Below the pieces are notes generated by a model. It ran no database searches, was not told where the DNA came from, and worked only from the letters and a program-made list of their open reading frames with translations. Positions 50,371-59,579 of a stretch of DNA of 64,000 nucleotides are shown in pieces. How positions within the stretch are numbered: position 1 is the stretch's first letter; every line of letters begins with the position of its first letter. The stretch covers positions 1 through 64,000 of the forward strand of contig NZ_MKXO01000002.1 in NCBI RefSeq assembly GCF_001766415.1. Reading direction: 5' to 3'. Source of the stretch: Exiguobacterium aurantiacum (GTDB lineage Bacteria; Bacillota; Bacilli; Exiguobacteriales; Exiguobacteriaceae). The translations under genes were made by a program, and so were the position numbers.

Positions 50371-53300
50371 ATGCAACAGATGAAGGCCGATCCACATTAT
50401 TTGTTTGATGTATTCGTTCGCTTGTATCGAATGGTCTTTTTGATGGAAGTGACGCCGAAAGGGTATCGTTACGTCCGTGTCAGTGAGCAGGGGAAGCGCG
50501 CGTCGTCGCTTCCGGACGATGTGAGCGGTCGCTATTTGCACGAGATGTATGCGCCGGACGTCGCGAACGAGTTGATTTTGCACTATGATGTGGTCGTTTC
50601 GTCTCGTGAGCCAGTTTATTTCATGTCAAAGATGAATATAGAAACTAACACCGCACGCTTCGCCTCATCCATGCTCATGCCGCTCGAGGACGACACTGGA
50701 GAAGTGCGCTACGTTCTCGGTTTGACGACCGATTTGTCGGAAGATGCGGAGATGAAGCTACTCAGCAGCATCGAGAACATCGATTATTTGACGGGCATGC
50801 CGAACTTGATGAAAGTGAAGCTCGAGCTTGAAAAACTGTTCGCCAAACGAGAGCGTGAGGAAGCGACGAGCGTCATGCGCTTCCATATCAACCGTTTTAA
50901 GATCATCCTGTCGCTCCAAGGGGTGGAGCGATCGCAACGTTTAATCAAAGAGATGACCCGTCACTTATCTGACTTGCTGCCGAAAGGCTCAATCATCGGT
51001 CGCGTCGACGGGGAAGATTTCATCGCCGTACTGCCGCATACCTCGATCGAGACAGCATACATGCATGGGGAACGTTTACTGGCGACAATCGCGGATTACA
51101 CGTACCATGTTGCCGAGACCGAGTTCACCCTGTCCGGCTGTCTCGGTATCAGTTCTGGCAGTGAAGACGCCGACCAAGTGATCATGAACGCGTCGACAGC
51201 ATTGCTAGAAGCAAGGCAAGCCGGTAAACAGATGATTAAAGTGTATGAGAAAGACGATTATATGCAGCATTACATCGACGAGATGACGATTGAGATGGAA
51301 CTTCATAAAGGATTGAAGGCAGGCGAACTCGGCGTCGTCTATCAGCCGAAAGTAGACTGTCGGAATGGCGCCGTCCATTTCGAGGCGCTCGTCCGCTGGA
51401 AGAACACCGTGCTCGGAAACATTTCGCCTGAAACATTCATCAAAATTGCGGAGCAGTCACTGTTGATCGAGGACATCACTGAGTTCGTGTTCGAACGCGT
51501 CTGCCGCGATTTGAGCGATCGACCCGGGCTGTTCAACGGCCGCCGTGTCGCGGTCAACTTGTCCCCGGTCTTGTTCCGTCAAGACTACGTCCAAAGCAAC
51601 CTGATCCCGCTTCTTAAAACGTATGGCCTCTCAGCTGATCAGTTCGAGTTCGAGATCACGGAACATACGCTCATGCAGGAACCGCTCATCGGGATCCAGA
51701 CAGTCGACTACTTGAAGGCGGCGGGATTCCGCATCTTGATTGATGACTTCGGCGTCAGCTATTCGTCACTCAACTATTTGAAGATGTTCGACATCGACGG
51801 CATCAAGATCGACCGGTCGTTCATTAGTCAGCTCGATAAAGACAACGGATTAAAAGAATATGAGATCGTCAAACTGATTGTCGCACTCGCTAAAAAACTG
51901 AACTTAGCAGTCACGGCGGAAGGTGTCGAGACGGAAGCACAGTACCGTGCAATCCAGCGGCTCGGATGCGACGACGTGCAAGGCTATTTCTTCAGCCGGC
52001 CGCTCTCGCTCTCTAACCTCGAGCCGGCACTTGAGACAATCGTCTGTCAATACGAGGCGCTGCGGTTAGACGGCTCGGACCGGTCCAAGTTAGCGGCACG
52101 GTTCGATGAGACAGAGGCCGAACGATTGAAAACAATCCTTCGGCTCGAAATTTTAGATACCCCGCGGGAAGAACGGTACGATCGCATCAGCCGACTCGTC
52201 GCGAAGACGCTCGAGATGCCGATCGCGCTCATCTCGATCCTGACAACGGACCGGCAGTGGATCAAATCGTGCCAAGGTACTAATTTCGAAAGTCCACCCC
52301 ACATCGATCGGAAGTGGACGCTATGTGACCGCGTCGTGACCGGTCAGGGATCCCTCGTGATCGAAGACGTCAAAACCGCGGAGGCGTTGAGTGAGAATCC
52401 GTTGCTCGAAGGGATCGGCTTTTATGCGGGTGTGCCGCTTATGACGAGAAGCGGACACGTCATCGGAACGCTCTGCGTCACCGACGGAGTGCCCCGCTCG
52501 TTCGAGCATGAGGCGGTGCAGACGCTTGAAGATTTTGCGCGTTGGGTGATGGCCGAAATCGAATTGACCGAACAGGCACGTGCTCAAGAGCGGCGTCAAC
52601 AGACACTCGAGTCGCTGTACGAGGTTACGGCCATCCAAGCCCCGTTTGCTGACAAGCTGAAGCGGATCCAAGAAGTGCTCAGGGAGTGGATCGGTTATTC
52701 GCATGCCGTCATCTTCTCGACAGAATCACGCCAGCGCGTCCTGTCCGCCGATGGGGATGCCTGGATCGATTGGACGGACGAGCGCCTACAGCACGTTCAT
52801 GCGCTGACGACGGTCGGGCATCAAAAATTGAAACGTTCGGAGCTCGTCCTCGAAGGGGTTGAATTCGCATCGATGATCAGCTTGCCGTTATCAAACGAAG
52901 GCAAGACGTTCGGATGGGTCGTCTTCCTGGCGGAGCAGGGCAGTTTAAACGATGTCGCCGATGCGGTGGCAATCCACGAGATGACGGACACGATCTTACT
53001 CGTGACCCGTTGGATGGAGAACGAGATTCGCCGAGAACGTAAACATCAGGAAGTGATCGAGCTCATCACAAAAGACGGGCTGACTAAATTGCCGAACCGT
53101 CACTCGCTCATGACGGACTTGAGACAGACGATGAATCGAAAACGGCCGGTGGCGCTCCTGTTCATCGATTTGGATGATTTCAAGCGAATCAACGATACGC
53201 ACGGTCATCTCGTCGGCGATGAAGTGCTCGTCGAAGTGGCGAAACGTATCGGATCGTTCAGTCACATGCATGCAGGGAAAGCGTACCGGTTTGCCGGGGA

Positions 53301-53565
53301 TGAGTTTTTGATTGTCATCGAGGCAAGTCCGGAATCGCTTGAAGAAGCCGTTTTTGACCAACTATCGACCGTTATTTCCCGGGAAATCACGATCGGGGGC
53401 GGATTGGCGCTACATCTCTCAGCCAGTATTGGTGTCGCATATTCTGACGCTAGTTTGTCTTCCCTCGACACGCTCATCCATCACTCGGATGCGGCGATGT
53501 ATATCGCTAAAAACGGTGGTGGGGACGGCTACTATATTTATGATTCGTATCAAGAAAATAAATGA
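50371..53565 (+). CDS. GGDEF-EAL-GAF-GGDEF c-di-GMP signalling protein
   Basis: A 1064-residue cytoplasmic signalling protein. Order: N-terminal PAS-like sensor (about 1-115), first GGDEF domain degenerate (VDGED at 212-216 replaces GGDEF), EAL domain (E338-A-L, NLSPVLF, ITEHTLM, DDFG, TAEGVET: all catalytic residues present), a GAF domain (about 570-710), a second GAF-like region (about 715-880), and a C-terminal GGDEF (A975-G-D-E-F, active-type). It can probably both degrade and synthesise c-di-GMP. The N-terminal sensor resembles that of the PAS/GGDEF protein at 56095-58149. RBS TGGAGGTAAAGT. Confidence 0.92.
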   Translation: MQQMKADPHYLFDVFVRLYRMVFLMEVTPKGYRYVRVSEQGKRASSLPDDVSGRYLHEMYAPDVANELILHYDVVVSSREPVYFMSKMNIETNTARFASSMLMPLEDDTGEVRYVLGLTTDLSEDAEMKLLSSIENIDYLTGMPNLMKVKLELEKLFAKREREEATSVMRFHINRFKIILSLQGVERSQRLIKEMTRHLSDLLPKGSIIGRVDGEDFIAVLPHTSIETAYMHGERLLATIADYTYHVAETEFTLSGCLGISSGSEDADQVIMNASTALLEARQAGKQMIKVYEKDDYMQHYIDEMTIEMELHKGLKAGELGVVYQPKVDCRNGAVHFEALVRWKNTVLGNISPETFIKIAEQSLLIEDITEFVFERVCRDLSDRPGLFNGRRVAVNLSPVLFRQDYVQSNLIPLLKTYGLSADQFEFEITEHTLMQEPLIGIQTVDYLKAAGFRILIDDFGVSYSSLNYLKMFDIDGIKIDRSFISQLDKDNGLKEYEIVKLIVALAKKLNLAVTAEGVETEAQYRAIQRLGCDDVQGYFFSRPLSLSNLEPALETIVCQYEALRLDGSDRSKLAARFDETEAERLKTILRLEILDTPREERYDRISRLVAKTLEMPIALISILTTDRQWIKSCQGTNFESPPHIDRKWTLCDRVVTGQGSLVIEDVKTAEALSENPLLEGIGFYAGVPLMTRSGHVIGTLCVTDGVPRSFEHEAVQTLEDFARWVMAEIELTEQARAQERRQQTLESLYEVTAIQAPFADKLKRIQEVLREWIGYSHAVIFSTESRQRVLSADGDAWIDWTDERLQHVHALTTVGHQKLKRSELVLEGVEFASMISLPLSNEGKTFGWVVFLAEQGSLNDVADAVAIHEMTDTILLVTRWMENEIRRERKHQEVIELITKDGLTKLPNRHSLMTDLRQTMNRKRPVALLFIDLDDFKRINDTHGHLVGDEVLVEVAKRIGSFSHMHAGKAYRFAGDEFLIVIEASPESLEEAVFDQLSTVISREITIGGGLALHLSASIGVAYSDASLSSLDTLIHHSDAAMYIAKNGGGDGYYIYDSYQENK

Positions 53566-53582
53566 ATGAAAGGAGGGGGCTC

Positions 53583-54443
53583 ATGCAGACGTTAAAACGC
53601 TACTCAGAACGCTTTTGGTATATGACGCCCGTTAGTGAGACGGACCGGCCGATCATCGGCGCGGTCGTCGGGGACACCCATACGCTCATGATCGATGCGG
53701 GCAATTCCGAGGCCCACGCGAACTTATTTTTAGACGCCTTGGCCGAGCGGGGGATCAGCCGTCCGTCGCTCGTCGCGTTGACGCACTGGCACTGGGACCA
53801 CATCTTCGGTCTGTCGGCGTTACAAGATACCGTCTCGGTTGCAAGCGGGGCGACGAAAGCGAGGATGGAGCGTCTCATACCATACAACTGGGACGACGAG
53901 TCGCTCGATGAACGCGTCGAGAGCGGCATCGAGATCGCTTTTTGTGCGGAGGCGATCCGGCTCGAGTTCGGGGACACCCGCTCGATGCAAGTCGTCCTAC
54001 CGACCGTGACGTTCGACGACACATTGACGCTCGACCTCGGTGGCGTCCACGTCTTGTTGAAACACGTCGGGGGCGATCATACGGCCGACGCGGTCGTCGC
54101 CTATATCCCGGAAGAGAAAGTGCTGTTTTTAGGGGACGCCTTATATGCGAACTTGTATGCCCCGTCTTGGCGGATGACGGCCGGGGAGACGCTACGGTTG
54201 TTGAGCGTCCTCGACACGTTCGAGGCCGAGGCGTACGTCTGGTCGCACGGTCAAGTGGCGACGCGGGCAGAGTATGAGAAAGACCGTGATATGTTACGGA
54301 TTCTAGCGCAAATCAGTCTCGATTTCCCGGGAAATAAAGAGTTAATAACGGCTCAATACGAACGCTTGACCGGTCATCCGGTTGATGAAGAAGAACAAGA
54401 ACTGATCACGTTTTTTGTGAACGGGTCAGGTGGTGAAGCGTGA
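53583..54443 (+). CDS. MBL-fold metallo-hydrolase
   Basis: A 286-residue metallo-beta-lactamase-fold enzyme. Metal site T-H-W-H-W-D-H (about residues 71-77), a later GGDHTADAV (His), and FLGDALYANLY. Substrate unknown; may be a glyoxalase II- or lactonase-like hydrolase. The ATG at 53583 follows AAAGGAGGGGGCTC; an ATG at 53562 overlaps the upstream stop. The gene's own stop overlaps the acetyltransferase start, giving an operon of three with the GGDEF/EAL gene. Confidence 0.88.
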   Translation: MQTLKRYSERFWYMTPVSETDRPIIGAVVGDTHTLMIDAGNSEAHANLFLDALAERGISRPSLVALTHWHWDHIFGLSALQDTVSVASGATKARMERLIPYNWDDESLDERVESGIEIAFCAEAIRLEFGDTRSMQVVLPTVTFDDTLTLDLGGVHVLLKHVGGDHTADAVVAYIPEEKVLFLGDALYANLYAPSWRMTAGETLRLLSVLDTFEAEAYVWSHGQVATRAEYEKDRDMLRILAQISLDFPGNKELITAQYERLTGHPVDEEEQELITFFVNGSGGEA

Positions 54444-54880
54444 TGGACATCATCCACATCCGTGAAGACGACGAGGCGTTCCAACAGTTTTTGACGAATC
54501 GGTTGCGTGCGTTCAACGATGTTCATTCAGCGCATCACCGAGCAATCCGCAATGCCGACGTCCCGGTCGTCCAGTTGAAAGTGGAGCGTGACGGTCAAGT
54601 GATTGCCGGACTGTTCGGTAGCGTCTACTGGGGCTGGTTCGACCTTGACCGGTTATGGGTTGACTCCAACCATGCCGGTGCAGGGATTGGGACACGACTC
54701 CTTGAGGAAAGTGAGCGTCATGCCCGCGCACTCGGAGCCACGCAAGTAAAGCTGACGACATTTTCGTTTCAGGCGAAAGCGTTTTATGAACGTTTCGGCT
54801 ACGAGGTGGCCGGTGTCCTCCGCGACTATCCCCCGGGCTCTGACTACTACATGATGACGAAACGTTTGACCGATGCATGA
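54443..54880 (+). CDS. GNAT family N-acetyltransferase
   Basis: A 145-residue acetyl-CoA-dependent acetyltransferase. Motif A is visible as LWVDSNHAGAGIGTRLLEESERHAR (about residues 71-95, key positions G-A-G-I-G-T), followed by the FYERFGYEVAG motif B. Substrate unknown. Start ATG 54443 overlaps the MBL gene's TGA by one base (TGATG). Ends in a strong terminator shared with guaC. Confidence 0.9.
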   Translation: MDIIHIREDDEAFQQFLTNRLRAFNDVHSAHHRAIRNADVPVVQLKVERDGQVIAGLFGSVYWGWFDLDRLWVDSNHAGAGIGTRLLEESERHARALGATQVKLTTFSFQAKAFYERFGYEVAGVLRDYPPGSDYYMMTKRLTDA

Positions 54881-54909
54881 AAAAGGCGACTCGCGCGAGT
54901 CGCCTTTTT
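54880..54909. terminator. Bidirectional terminator
   Basis: AAAAAGGCGACTCG (54880-54893) pairs with CGAGTCGCCTTTTT (54896-54909), a near-perfect 14-bp stem, between the GNAT gene and guaC. Confidence 0.9.
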
Positions 54910-55892
54910 CAGTACACTTTATCCCCGTTGAAGATTGAGTTTTTCACCATGACGTAATCGACGGTACGTAACGCGTCGAGATTGTTCCCACCCGAGTATG
55001 AGATGGCCGACTGGAGGTCTTGCTCCATCTCGGTCAACGTGTCTTGAAGCGCCCCTTTGTGCTCGACGAACACTTTCTTGCCTTCGACGTTTTTCCGTTC
55101 CCCTTTTTGGAATTCAGAAGCCGACCCGAAGTATTCTTTGAGCAGTTTCCCGTCCTGCTCGAACGTCTCCCCCGGAGACTCGTCGTGACCGGCGAACAGT
55201 GAGCCGATCATGACCATCGACGCCCCGAAGCGGACCGATTTGGCGATGTCGCCGTGCGTGCGGATGCCCCCATCCGCGATGATCGGTTTCGTCGCCGCCT
55301 TGGCACACCAGCGGAGCGCGGCGAGTTGCCAACCGCCTGTCCCGAAGCCGGTCTTGATTTTCGTGATGCACACTTTTCCCGGTCCGATGCCGACTTTCGT
55401 CGCGTCCGCCCCGGCATGCTCGAGCTCACGGACCGCTTCCGGTGTCCCGACGTTCCCGGCGATGACGAACGAGCTCGGAAGATGCTGTTTGATGTGTTGG
55501 ATCATCCGGATGACCGCGTTCGAATGGCCGTGTGCGATATCGATTGTGATGAATTCTGGTGTATGTCCCGCTTCGGCGAGCTGTTCGACGAACCGATACT
55601 CGTCTTCTTTCACGCCGACACTGATTGACGCGTACAGGCCACGTCCGTGCATGTCTTCGATGAACCGTAGCCGCGTTTCCGGATTGAACCGGTGCATGAT
55701 GTAGAAATAGCCGTTCTCAGCGAGCGAGAGCGCCACGTTCTCATCGATGATCGTCTGCATATTCGCCGGAACGACCGGAAGGCGGAACGTGAGGCCGCCG
55801 AGTGTGACGCTCGCGTCACATTCCGAACGACTATCGACGACACATTTTGCCGGAATCAATTGAATATCTTCATAATCAAACACTTTATCCAT
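54909..55892 (-). CDS. guaC: GMP reductase
   Basis: A 327-residue enzyme of the IMPDH/GMPR superfamily that converts GMP to IMP and ammonia. Substrate-binding loop with the catalytic Cys in [19 protein letters not shown] (about residue 180), phosphate site [14 protein letters not shown] and the flap region. The ATG at 55892 is chosen, with AGGGGTGCAAACG upstream. Promoter TTGACT-N17-TACATT at 55956-55984. No guanine riboswitch was found in the leader. Confidence 0.95.
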   Translation of the reverse strand: MDKVFDYEDIQLIPAKCVVDSRSECDASVTLGGLTFRLPVVPANMQTIIDENVALSLAENGYFYIMHRFNPETRLRFIEDMHGRGLYASISVGVKEDEYRFVEQLAEAGHTPEFITIDIAHGHSNAVIRMIQHIKQHLPSSFVIAGNVGTPEAVRELEHAGADATKVGIGPGKVCITKIKTGFGTGGWQLAALRWCAKAATKPIIADGGIRTHGDIAKSVRFGASMVMIGSLFAGHDESPGETFEQDGKLLKEYFGSASEFQKGERKNVEGKKVFVEHKGALQDTLTEMEQDLQSAISYSGGNNLDALRTVDYVMVKNSIFNGDKVY

Positions 55893-55955
55893 CGTTTGCA
55901 CCCCTATTTACGAACATTTTAATTGAGTTGTCTAGAAATACTTCGCCCATTCGGT

Positions 55956-55984
55956 AATGTAACGCATTTTTTGATGAAAGTCAA
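55956..55984 (-). promoter_or_regulatory. Sigma-A promoter of guaC
   Basis: Minus strand: TTGACT (55984-55979), 17-bp spacer, TACATT (55961-55956), about 64 bp upstream of the start codon. Confidence 0.6.
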
Positions 55985-56068
55985 AGGGATGTATCGGAAA
56001 AATGTATATTTTCAATACAATAACGTTATTTATATTCTTAATGTTCGTGTTTAGGCTAACTACGTTAA

Positions 56069-56084
56069 TGTTTCACGTGAAAAA
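56069..56084. other. parS-like partition site
   Basis: TGTTTCACGTGAAAAA matches the Bacillus parS consensus TGTTNCACGTGAAACA at every position but one (A for C at position 15). It lies in the gap between guaC and the PAS-GGDEF gene. By chance, a one-mismatch match is expected about 0.003 times in 64 kb. ParB/Spo0J sites cluster in the origin-proximal part of the chromosome. Confidence 0.55.
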
Positions 56085-56105
56085 AGACCGCTAGTCAGCG
56101 GTCTT
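56084..56105 (-). terminator. Terminator of the PAS-GGDEF gene
   Basis: AAGACCGCT pairs with AGCGGTCTT around an AGTC loop; the T-run on the minus strand is the A-run of the parS-like site. Confidence 0.75.
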
Positions 56106-58149
56106 GAAACATCACATATCGGTTGCGGCCGTTCGACTTGGCTTCATAAAGTGCGAGATCGGCTTGCTTGAGCAATCGTTTCTTTGTCATGCCTGATTGG
56201 TAACGAGCGACACCGACACTCGACGTCGTGACGAACGTGTGGCCTTCAATCTGCCACGGGTGCTGGAGCGAAGCAATCAGCTTGTCCGCGACCCGGTCAG
56301 GTGCTGACAAATCGGTATAGCGGATCAATACAGAGAACTCGTCGCCGCCGAAGCGGGCGATCACATCTTGTTTCCGTAGCGCCTGGGTGAGACGGAGTGT
56401 GAACTGTCGCAGCAGCTCGTCACCGACGTCATGTCCGAGCGTGTCGTTGATCTGTTTGAAATGATCGATATCGAGCGAGAGGATGGCCAGCTCCTCGCCG
56501 TCCTCTTCGACCCTCGAGAGTGCCTCTTCTAAGTAAGCCAAGAAGTAACGGCGGTTCGGGAGCTCGGTCAGCGTATCGTGGTAGGCTAAGTGTTTCAGTT
56601 GTTTCTCGAGTACTTTACGCTGCATGATCTCACGGGTGACCGTTAAATAGTGCAGCAACGTCGCTTCTTCATAGATAGCCTGAATTTTCGTCTCGAGCCA
56701 AATCCACCTGCCATCGTGGTGGAGGTGACGAAACTCGAGAGTGAGCGGCTCACTGCCGGCCGTCATCGCTTTGAGCTGTTGTCTCGTCGGCGTGACGTCT
56801 TCCGGGTGGATGAAGTCGAGCGTATTCTTACCTTCGTAAACCGAAGGCGCATAGCCGAGGACGCTCTGGTGGGACGGCGAGGCGTAGCGGACACGGCCGT
56901 CACGCTCGAGGATGCAGACGAGGTCGCTCATGTTTTCCGTGATCAGCCTGTACTGCGTCTCGCTTTGGCGTAACGCCCGTTCCATCTCTCGTTTCTCGGT
57001 CACATCACGCAGGACGGTCATTACGGCGGTCGTCCCTTCATAATCAATCAATAGACTGCCGATATCTATACGTAAGTGCTGACCGGACGGCGTGACAAGG
57101 ACGATTTCCGTGTCTTGGACAGGATCACCGAGCTGCAAGGCAGAAAGGCGTGTCATCGTCGCCTCATGGTATTCGGCAGCGATATATGTAAAGATGGATT
57201 CGCTCTCGATATACGTCTCCCCGATCGTCTCTAACGCCACGGCGTTCGCATATAAAATTAGGCCGTCTTTATGGACGATGATCCCTTCTGGAATCGTCTC
57301 GATGAGCTGGCGATAGCGTCGTTCACTCTCTTGTAAAGCGCGTTCGGCGGTCTTCTCCGGCGTATGGTCGATGATGATGGCGAACAGGCCGGTGATGTTG
57401 CCGCCGATCTCGATCGGGATGTTCAAGACGGCGAGGTCGAGCGCTTCACCCGTCTTTTGATGCGCCGTGACCCCGTACTTGTGGGGCTTTCCGGATAAGG
57501 CGAACTGGAGTCCTTCGCAGACGAGAGGTTGTTCCGAGTCCGGCAGCCAGTCGAGGAACGAACGATTTATGAAGTCGGCCTCGCAATAGCCGGTGATGTT
57601 TGTGACGGCAGGATTGATCGACTTGACCCGAAGTTCGGGGTCGAGCACGAAAATGCCGTGGGGCGAGTAGCGGCGCAACGACTCATGCTGGTCACGTAAA
57701 ATCGATAGCTCGAGCTCACGCCGTTTCCGCTCCGTCACTTCCCGAACGACCGAGATGACGTGGGTGCAGGCACCGGATTCGTCAAATACCGGCGTCACTT
57801 CCGACTCGAAATAATGAAGCGGCAACAAGATCACATCTTGGTACTCGAGTGTTTCTGAGTAGAACGAATCAGCGAGGCGGTAGTCTTCATAGACGATGCT
57901 CTTTCGTGCGCGAATCGCCTCGTCATAATGGTGGGTGATGAGTGCGGCCGTCTCGGCCGGAACCATGTCGCCGACACACTTTCCGACGTCAGCGTCTGTC
58001 CAACCGATGGCCTGCTTCCCCGGCTCGTTCACAAATACATAGCGATAGGTCGAACCGTCCACTTCCATGAAGAACACAAAATCCGAGATTTTGTCGAACG
58101 TCTGGAGCAGGATGGAAGAATGGTGTTGGATCGTCTGGTCGGCGCGCAT
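56095..58149 (-). CDS. Diguanylate cyclase with multiple PAS domains
   Basis: A 684-residue protein with four PAS-type sensor domains in tandem (about 10-145, 150-265, 275-390, 395-510), a short linker, and a GGDEF domain (about 515-684) with an intact RFGGDEF site. It synthesises c-di-GMP from two GTP in response to redox, oxygen or small-molecule cues through the PAS domains. The ATG at 58149 with GAGGGACATT upstream is preferred over one 12 bp earlier. The first PAS domain is clearly related to the N-terminal domain of the GGDEF-EAL protein (VFFMEVDGSTYRYVFVNEPG against VFLMEVTPKGYRYVRVSEQG). Confidence 0.92.
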   Translation of the reverse strand: MRADQTIQHHSSILLQTFDKISDFVFFMEVDGSTYRYVFVNEPGKQAIGWTDADVGKCVGDMVPAETAALITHHYDEAIRARKSIVYEDYRLADSFYSETLEYQDVILLPLHYFESEVTPVFDESGACTHVISVVREVTERKRRELELSILRDQHESLRRYSPHGIFVLDPELRVKSINPAVTNITGYCEADFINRSFLDWLPDSEQPLVCEGLQFALSGKPHKYGVTAHQKTGEALDLAVLNIPIEIGGNITGLFAIIIDHTPEKTAERALQESERRYRQLIETIPEGIIVHKDGLILYANAVALETIGETYIESESIFTYIAAEYHEATMTRLSALQLGDPVQDTEIVLVTPSGQHLRIDIGSLLIDYEGTTAVMTVLRDVTEKREMERALRQSETQYRLITENMSDLVCILERDGRVRYASPSHQSVLGYAPSVYEGKNTLDFIHPEDVTPTRQQLKAMTAGSEPLTLEFRHLHHDGRWIWLETKIQAIYEEATLLHYLTVTREIMQRKVLEKQLKHLAYHDTLTELPNRRYFLAYLEEALSRVEEDGEELAILSLDIDHFKQINDTLGHDVGDELLRQFTLRLTQALRKQDVIARFGGDEFSVLIRYTDLSAPDRVADKLIASLQHPWQIEGHTFVTTSSVGVARYQSGMTKKRLLKQADLALYEAKSNGRNRYVMFQDR

Positions 58150-58233
58150 AATGTCCCTCATTTCAGTCGAATTTTTGACACGTCATTCTTATATTACAAC
58201 ATTCATAAAAAGATGTGTGAACATTCCAAAAAA

Positions 58234-58256
58234 GACAGGACTGTGAAAGTCCTGTC
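58234..58256 (-). terminator. Terminator of the first MFS gene
   Basis: GACAGGACT pairs with AGTCCTGTC around a 5-nt loop with A-rich flank (T-run on the minus strand). The stem overlaps the stop codon region. Confidence 0.75.
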
Positions 58257-59439
58257 AGGCAGCTTGTTTGAGACGGTCCCGTTCTTGACGGCCGTTCATC
58301 ACGTAATACAAGAAAATCGTGAAGGCGACGACCCCGGCGAGCAACAGATAGATGGTAGAGAAACCGGTCAGCGGGATGAGTAGCCCGATGAAGTAGGGAC
58401 CGAAACCGAGCCCGGCGTCGAGGGCGATGAAGAACGTCGACGTCGCCATCCCCATCCGTCCAGGTGAGGCCGCCTTGACGGCGATGGCCTGTGTACCGGA
58501 CTGGATATTGCCGAAGCCGAGCCCGATCAACGCGCCGGCGAGTAAAAGGCCCAAAGCGCTCGTCGCTTGGCTAAGGACGAGCAGCCCGACCGCGAAGATG
58601 AAGATGGCCGGATACATGACGACGTTGGCGCCACGCGCGTCCATGAGCCGTCCCGTGATCGGGCGCGACAACAGGACGGAAATCGAATAGACGAGGAAGA
58701 AGACGCTCGCCGCTTCGACGAGGTCGAGTTCGGTCGCGTAAAAGTTGATGTAAGACAAGACGCTCGAAAAACTGAGCGCGGCGATCACGATGATGAGCGC
58801 GATCGGTAACGCCTTCGGCTCGACGAACGCCTTAAGTGACAACCCGCGAACGATTTCCGGATTGTCGGCCTCGGGAACGGTGACGAACAAGGCGCTCACT
58901 AAACTGACGACGCCGACGACGAGACAAGCGATAAAGATGGTTGAGAAACTCGTATATTGGCTCATCAGCAAGCCGACGAACGGGCCGATGGCGGTGGCGA
59001 GCGTCGAGCTCATGCTGTAGTACCCGATACCTTCACCTTTCCTCGCTCCGGGAATGATCTGTGCGACGATCGTGCCGGTCGCTGTGCTCGATAAACCCAT
59101 GCCGAGACCGTGCACGAAGCGGGTGAACAGTAGGAAGCCGACGCCGAGGTCGACGAAATAGAGCAGGATCGTGGCCGTGAAGAAGGTCAGCCCGATCAAC
59201 AGCGTCTTGCGCCGTCCGATTGAATCGATCAATCGTCCGATGAACAGCCGGCCGACGAGCGTACCGATGATGAAGATCCCGGTCACGAGACCGGCCTCAC
59301 TTGTCGTCGCGCCGTACGTCGCAACGGCGTGGACACCGATTGTTACCATGAGCAAGAAAAAGATGAGCGTCAAGAAGAAGTTGACGAGCGAGATGATGAG
59401 GAAGTCTTTCGTCCATAATTTTTGTGCGGTCAATTGCAT
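58255..59439 (-). CDS. MFS transporter
   Basis: A 394-residue 12-span transporter. The loop 2-3 motif GRLFIGRLIDSIGRRKT and the loop 8-9 counterpart GRLMDARG mark the major facilitator superfamily, in the drug/metabolite efflux branch (YfkF-like). Substrate unknown. ATG at 59439 after AGGAGG at long spacing (11 nt). A palindromic AGTTA-N7-TAACT (59475-59493) lies 36 bp upstream and may be an operator. Confidence 0.9.
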   Translation of the reverse strand: MQLTAQKLWTKDFLIISLVNFFLTLIFFLLMVTIGVHAVATYGATTSEAGLVTGIFIIGTLVGRLFIGRLIDSIGRRKTLLIGLTFFTATILLYFVDLGVGFLLFTRFVHGLGMGLSSTATGTIVAQIIPGARKGEGIGYYSMSSTLATAIGPFVGLLMSQYTSFSTIFIACLVVGVVSLVSALFVTVPEADNPEIVRGLSLKAFVEPKALPIALIIVIAALSFSSVLSYINFYATELDLVEAASVFFLVYSISVLLSRPITGRLMDARGANVVMYPAIFIFAVGLLVLSQATSALGLLLAGALIGLGFGNIQSGTQAIAVKAASPGRMGMATSTFFIALDAGLGFGPYFIGLLIPLTGFSTIYLLLAGVVAFTIFLYYVMNGRQERDRLKQAA

Positions 59440-59474
59440 CGGCGATGAGGCCTCCTTATTTGTTTGAACCTAAA

Positions 59475-59493
59475 TAGTTAGTAAACATAACTA
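59475..59493. promoter_or_regulatory. Palindrome upstream of the MFS gene
   Basis: TAGTTA-GTAAACA-TAACTA: perfect 6-bp arms with a 7-bp spacer, in the promoter area of the transporter gene, resembling MarR-type operators. No regulator gene is adjacent. Confidence 0.4.
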
Positions 59494-59545
59494 AAGGAGT
59501 ATAGCAAATTGATGAGAGCTTGTCAGAGACGACGCATTGTGCACG

Positions 59546-59577
59546 AAAAACCGATTCGCGTGAGCGGATCGGTTTTT
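59546..59577 (-). terminator. Terminator between the two MFS genes
   Basis: AAAAACCGATTCGC (59546-59559) pairs with GCGGATCGGTTTTT (59564-59577) around GTGA. On the minus strand it ends the second transporter gene's transcript; a T-run follows. Confidence 0.75.
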
Positions 59578-59579
59578 CA

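Noticed and set aside
55893-56060. A guanine riboswitch or PurR boxes before guaC
   Set aside because: No riboswitch core was found. Two ACGAACATT-like motifs are present but about 120 bp apart and inverted, unlike PurBox pairs.
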